NCBI GenBank assembly: GCA_018883705.1
Contig: JAHLFQ010000142.1
Location: 1 to 7,721, forward strand
Reading direction: 5' to 3'
DNA length: 7,721 bases
DNA from: Candidatus Cellulosilyticum pullistercoris
GTDB lineage: Bacteria; Bacillota; Clostridia; Lachnospirales; Cellulosilyticaceae
Below, piece after piece: positions 6,149-7,721 of the stretch. The notes beneath the pieces are model-generated. The model saw only the letters and a list, made by a program, of their open reading frames with translations, searched no databases and had not been told where the DNA came from. Each line of letters begins with the position of its first letter. Position 1 is the stretch's first letter. The position numbers and the translations under genes are program-made.

Positions 6149-6398
6149 GATTTATAAATTTCTTCAGAGAGCCGATGGTTGGTGAGAATCGGTGAAAGGT
6201 TAAATCTTTCCACTTTTGGAGCTGTCGGTGATAAATCGAAAGGTTGGTACCCTTTATCCTACTAATGAAGTGGCTAGTATGGTAGCATGTGGCTAAAAAA
6301 TCTACTAAGGCTAGCAATTTGGGTGGCAACACGGAAGGTCCTTTCGTCCCATAATTAGATAAGATATTTATCTATTTATGAGGCAAAAGGACTTTTTT
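6149..6398 (+). promoter_or_regulatory. T-box riboswitch, serine-specific (specifier UCC)
   Basis: This leader senses uncharged tRNA-Ser and controls serS by transcription antitermination. The base of stem I is GATTTAT (6149-6155) pairing with ATAAATC (6231-6237). The conserved AGAGAG (6166-6171) and GGTTGGTGAGA element (6177-6187) follow. The specifier is read as TCC (6209-6211), a serine codon, followed by A as usual and by CTTTTGGAGC, by alignment to other T-boxes. The T-box itself is GGGTGGCAACACGG (6321-6334), close to the canonical GGGTGGNACCGCG, and CGTCCC (6345-6350) completes the antiterminator region. The variable base in TGGC is C, which pairs with the G73 discriminator of tRNA-Ser. 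Specifier, T-box base and downstream gene therefore agree. Confidence 0.95.
6338..6398 (+). terminator. T-box regulated terminator before serS
   Basis: GTCCTTT (6338-6344) pairs with AAAGGAC (6386-6392), followed by six T (6393-6398). An inner AT stem TAGATAA/TTATCTA extends the hairpin. The left arm is shared with the antiterminator region, giving the usual mutually exclusive folds: charged tRNA-Ser leads to termination, uncharged tRNA-Ser to serS expression. Confidence 0.85.
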
Positions 6399-6422
6399 AT
6401 GTTTTTTGCGCAAAGTATAAGG

Positions 6423-6440
6423 CTTACAAGGAGTTGTAAG
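6423..6440 (+). repeat. small perfect hairpin between T-box terminator and serS ribosome site
   Basis: CTTACAA (6423-6429) pairs with TTGTAAG (6434-6440) around a GGAG tetraloop, about 10 bases before AGGAGG (6451-6456). It is not a usual T-box part. It may protect the 5' end of a processed transcript. Confidence 0.45.
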
Positions 6441-6462
6441 GAAAATATTTAGGAGGATTACC

Positions 6463-7721
6463 ATGTTAGATTTAAAATTCGTAAGAGAAAATCCAGAAAT
6501 CGTAAAACAAAACATCAAAAACAAATTCCAAGACAGAAAACTTCCTCTTGTAGATGAAGTCATTGCTTTAGATGAAGAAAATAGAAAAGTAAAACAAGAA
6601 GCAGAAGCTTTAAGAGCAGAGCGAAATAGAATTTCTAAACAAATTGGTATGCTTATGGGACAAGGCAAAAAAGAAGAAGCTGAAGAAGTTAAAAAACAAG
6701 TAACAGCTGAATCTGAAAGACTTGAAGCATTATCTGCCAAAGAAGCAGAACTTGAAGAAAAAATTAAAAAAATCATGATGACTATTCCAAACATCATTGA
6801 TCCAAGTGTACCAATCGGTAAAGATGATAGTGAAAACGTAGAAGTACAAAAATATGGTGAACCAGTAGTTCCTGATTTTGATATCCCATATCATGTAGAA
6901 ATTATGGAAAAATTCAATGGTCTAGACCTTGATAGTGCTAGAAAAGTAGCAGGTAATGGTTTCTACTACCTTATGGGAGATATTGCTAGACTTCATTCAG
7001 CAGTTATTTCTTATGCAAGAGATTTCATGATTGATAGAGGATTTACTTACTGCATTCCTCCATACATGATTCGTAGCAACGTAGTTACTGGCGTAATGAG
7101 CTTTGATGAAATGGAAGCAATGATGTACAAAATCGAAGGTGAAGACTTATACCTTATCGGTACAAGTGAACACTCAATGATTGGTAAATTCATTGATACG
7201 ATTCTTCCAGAAGCGTCTCTTCCACAAACGCTTACAAGTTATTCTCCATGCTTTAGAAAAGAAAAAGGTGCTCACGGTATTGAAGAAAGAGGTGTATACC
7301 GTATTCACCAATTCGAAAAACAAGAAATGATTGTTGTATGTAAACCAGAGGAAAGCCCAATGTGGTTTGAAAAATTATGGCAAAATACAGTGGATTTATT
7401 CCGTTCATTAGATATTCCTGTAAGAACACTTGAATGTTGTTCAGGAGATCTTGCAGACCTTAAAGTTAAATCTATTGACGTAGAAGCTTGGTCTCCAAGA
7501 CAAAAGAAATACTTTGAAGTAGGTAGCTGCTCTAACTTAGGTGATGCACAAGCTCGTCGTCTTAAAATCCGTGTTAATGGTGAAGAAGGTAAATACTTCG
7601 CTCATACATTAAATAACACAGTAGTTGCACCACCAAGAATGCTTATTGCATTCCTTGAAAATAACTTAAATGCAGATGGTTCTGTAAACATTCCAGTAGC
7701 ACTTAGACCATACATGGGTGG
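6463..7721 (+). CDS. serS: seryl-tRNA synthetase, last codons beyond window
   Basis: Class II aminoacyl-tRNA synthetase that charges tRNA-Ser with serine in the cytoplasm. 419 of about 425 residues are visible. The N-terminal tRNA-binding arm is a long antiparallel coiled coil at about 30-105 rich in Glu, Lys and Leu. The catalytic domain has TSE (234-236), motif 2 FRKE...ERGVYRIHQFEKQE (264-288), the serine-site region EVGSCSN (352-358) and ARRLKIR (364-370), and motif 3 LNNTVVAPPR (383-392) with Arg392. It departs from the common bacterial form: TSE instead of TAE, KGAHG instead of EAGSAG in the motif 2 loop, and APPR where Gly-x-x-Arg is usual. TSE and the VYRIHQFEK wording recall archaeal and eukaryotic SerRS. 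AGGAGG lies 6 bases before the ATG. The serine T-box upstream supports the function strongly. Codon choice is regular, as in a well-expressed gene. Confidence 0.96.
   Translation, partial: MLDLKFVRENPEIVKQNIKNKFQDRKLPLVDEVIALDEENRKVKQEAEALRAERNRISKQIGMLMGQGKKEEAEEVKKQVTAESERLEALSAKEAELEEKIKKIMMTIPNIIDPSVPIGKDDSENVEVQKYGEPVVPDFDIPYHVEIMEKFNGLDLDSARKVAGNGFYYLMGDIARLHSAVISYARDFMIDRGFTYCIPPYMIRSNVVTGVMSFDEMEAMMYKIEGEDLYLIGTSEHSMIGKFIDTILPEASLPQTLTSYSPCFRKEKGAHGIEERGVYRIHQFEKQEMIVVCKPEESPMWFEKLWQNTVDLFRSLDIPVRTLECCSGDLADLKVKSIDVEAWSPRQKKYFEVGSCSNLGDAQARRLKIRVNGEEGKYFAHTLNNTVVAPPRMLIAFLENNLNADGSVNIPVALRPYMG

Noticed and set aside
6030..6797. Minus-strand ORFs at 6030-6332 and 6372-6797
   Set aside because: They are antisense shadows of the T-box leader and of the serS coiled-coil region.
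1..7721. CRISPR array, insertion sequence, prophage or tRNA gene
   Set aside because: No direct repeat array, transposase, integrase or cloverleaf was seen.

Overview
The window looks like chromosomal DNA from a low-GC, anaerobic Gram-positive bacterium, most likely a clostridium of the Lachnospirales type. This rests on the AT-rich composition, the strong AGGAGG-type ribosome sites, a T-box riboswitch ahead of a tRNA-ligase gene, and protein families typical of clostridia. The assignment is inferred from style, not from a marker gene. No mobile element, CRISPR array, tRNA or rRNA is visible.

Layout from left to right: (1) Positions 1-907, minus strand: the N-terminal ~302 residues of a DUF1538 membrane protein that runs off the left edge. 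(2) 908-1294: an AT-rich divergent intergenic region with a candidate promoter for DUF1538 and several inverted repeats in front of the next operon. (3) 1295-3210, plus strand: two translationally coupled genes of the 'peptidase U32' superfamily. Their cysteine patterns resemble the UbiV/UbiU pair, an iron-sulfur heterodimer for oxygen-independent hydroxylation, more than a protease. This is the most interesting locus here. (4) A 20-bp hairpin at 3209-3255 serves as a shared terminator for this operon and for the convergent LysR gene, whose stop codon lies at the hairpin tip. (5) 3227-5296: a divergent pair made of a CysL/YeiE-like LysR regulator and a YeiH/UPF0324 putative sulfate or sulfite exporter, with a perfect 8-bp inverted repeat between them as candidate operator. 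(6) 5381-6028: a HAD phosphatase/beta-phosphoglucomutase-like gene with its own candidate promoter. (7) 6069-6462: promoter, serine-specific T-box leader (specifier UCC, T-box UGGC) and terminator. (8) 6463 to the right edge: serS, lacking only its last few codons, encoding a SerRS of an unusual, partly archaeal/eukaryote-like sequence type.

The window is a row of independently transcribed units, not one pathway. Three units show local regulation: the LysR-YeiH divergon (probably sulfur oxyanion response), the serS T-box (uncharged tRNA-Ser), and possibly the structured leader before the U32 pair. The substrate of the U32 pair cannot be read from the sequence. An organism of this kind is not expected to make ubiquinone, so the pair may modify another molecule.
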